Under the pieces are notes generated by a model, which was not told the DNA's origin, did not search any database, and saw only the letters and a list, made by a program, of their open reading frames with translations. A stretch of 39,502 bases of DNA, from NCBI GenBank assembly GCA_021737785.1, contig JAIPDI010000049.1, positions 1 to 39,502 on the forward strand, read 5' to 3'. A program made the translations under genes and the position numbers. The first letter of the stretch is position 1; every line of letters begins with the position of its first letter. Shown here piece after piece: positions 39,367-39,502 of the stretch. Origin of the DNA: Deltaproteobacteria bacterium (GTDB lineage Bacteria > Desulfobacterota > DSM-4660 > Desulfatiglandales > Desulfatiglandaceae).

Positions 39367-39502
<136 letters not shown>

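Overview
The window is GC-rich bacterial chromosome and includes the replication-origin neighbourhood. The organism is probably a Desulfobacterota/deltaproteobacterial-type Gram-negative. The reasons are the density of NtrC-type and GAF signalling genes, outer-membrane barrel and periplasmic proteins, a radical-SAM gene between rnc and era, and many dispersed GTCATTCCGG and CACACAGAG intergenic elements. This assignment is an inference; no rRNA or other phylogenetic marker RNA is present.

Layout. (1) 1-571: the 5' part of dnaA (minus strand, cut by the window edge). It is followed by a likely oriC with a DnaA-box cluster and an AT-rich stretch, then a divergent gene fusing an EndoQ-type PHP nuclease to a UvrD-type helicase (1105-4314). 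(2) 4682-5992: a radical SAM protein. (3) 6152-9111: a membrane histidine kinase and a sigma-54-activating NtrC-family response regulator. Directly downstream are two near-identical sigma-54 promoter/small-RNA cassettes (9113-9404 and 9566-9855). (4) 9893-12653 (minus): rnc, an Elp3-like radical SAM gene, and era. (5) 12932-17077 (plus): four genes joined by ATGA overlaps: an exported NEW3/CARDB-like protein, a YdjC-type deacetylase, a B12-type radical SAM protein and a GNAT acetyltransferase. (6) 17211-22194 (minus): REC-GAF-HD-GYP protein, GT-C-like membrane protein fused to TPRs, and GT2 glycosyltransferase, also overlapping. (7) 22433-34846 (plus): CHASE2-adenylate cyclase, TPR/outer-membrane barrel protein, FecR protein with a giant Thr/Ser tail, and an 1843-residue secreted beta-helix/Cna-B-like surface protein. 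(8) 34921-35284: a decayed Phd-PIN toxin-antitoxin locus. (9) 35630-39332: a GAF histidine kinase with a Cys-rich insert, a YkgJ cysteine-cluster protein and argF. (10) 39367-39502: the 3' end (domains V/VI) of a group II intron on the minus strand, cut by the window edge.

The most notable system is the two-component pair plus tandem sRNAs. Each cassette has two enhancer-like dyads (GGTAC-N8-GTACC type) centred about 210 and 133 bp upstream of the predicted start. Each then has a sigma-54 promoter with the exact GG-N10-GC spacing, a roughly 72-nt transcript that displays CCUCCU (anti-Shine-Dalgarno) in a hairpin loop, and a strong intrinsic terminator with compensatory base changes between the copies. 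The upstream regulator has the GAFTGA motif needed to activate sigma-54. The architecture resembles CbrAB-CrcZ or GlrKR-GlmY, but the RNA itself is not one I recognise.

The rest is signalling (c-di-GMP, cAMP, kinases), envelope and surface biogenesis, and housekeeping genes. Intergenic regions are rich in repeats, including many short degenerate tracts with a strict 7-bp period.
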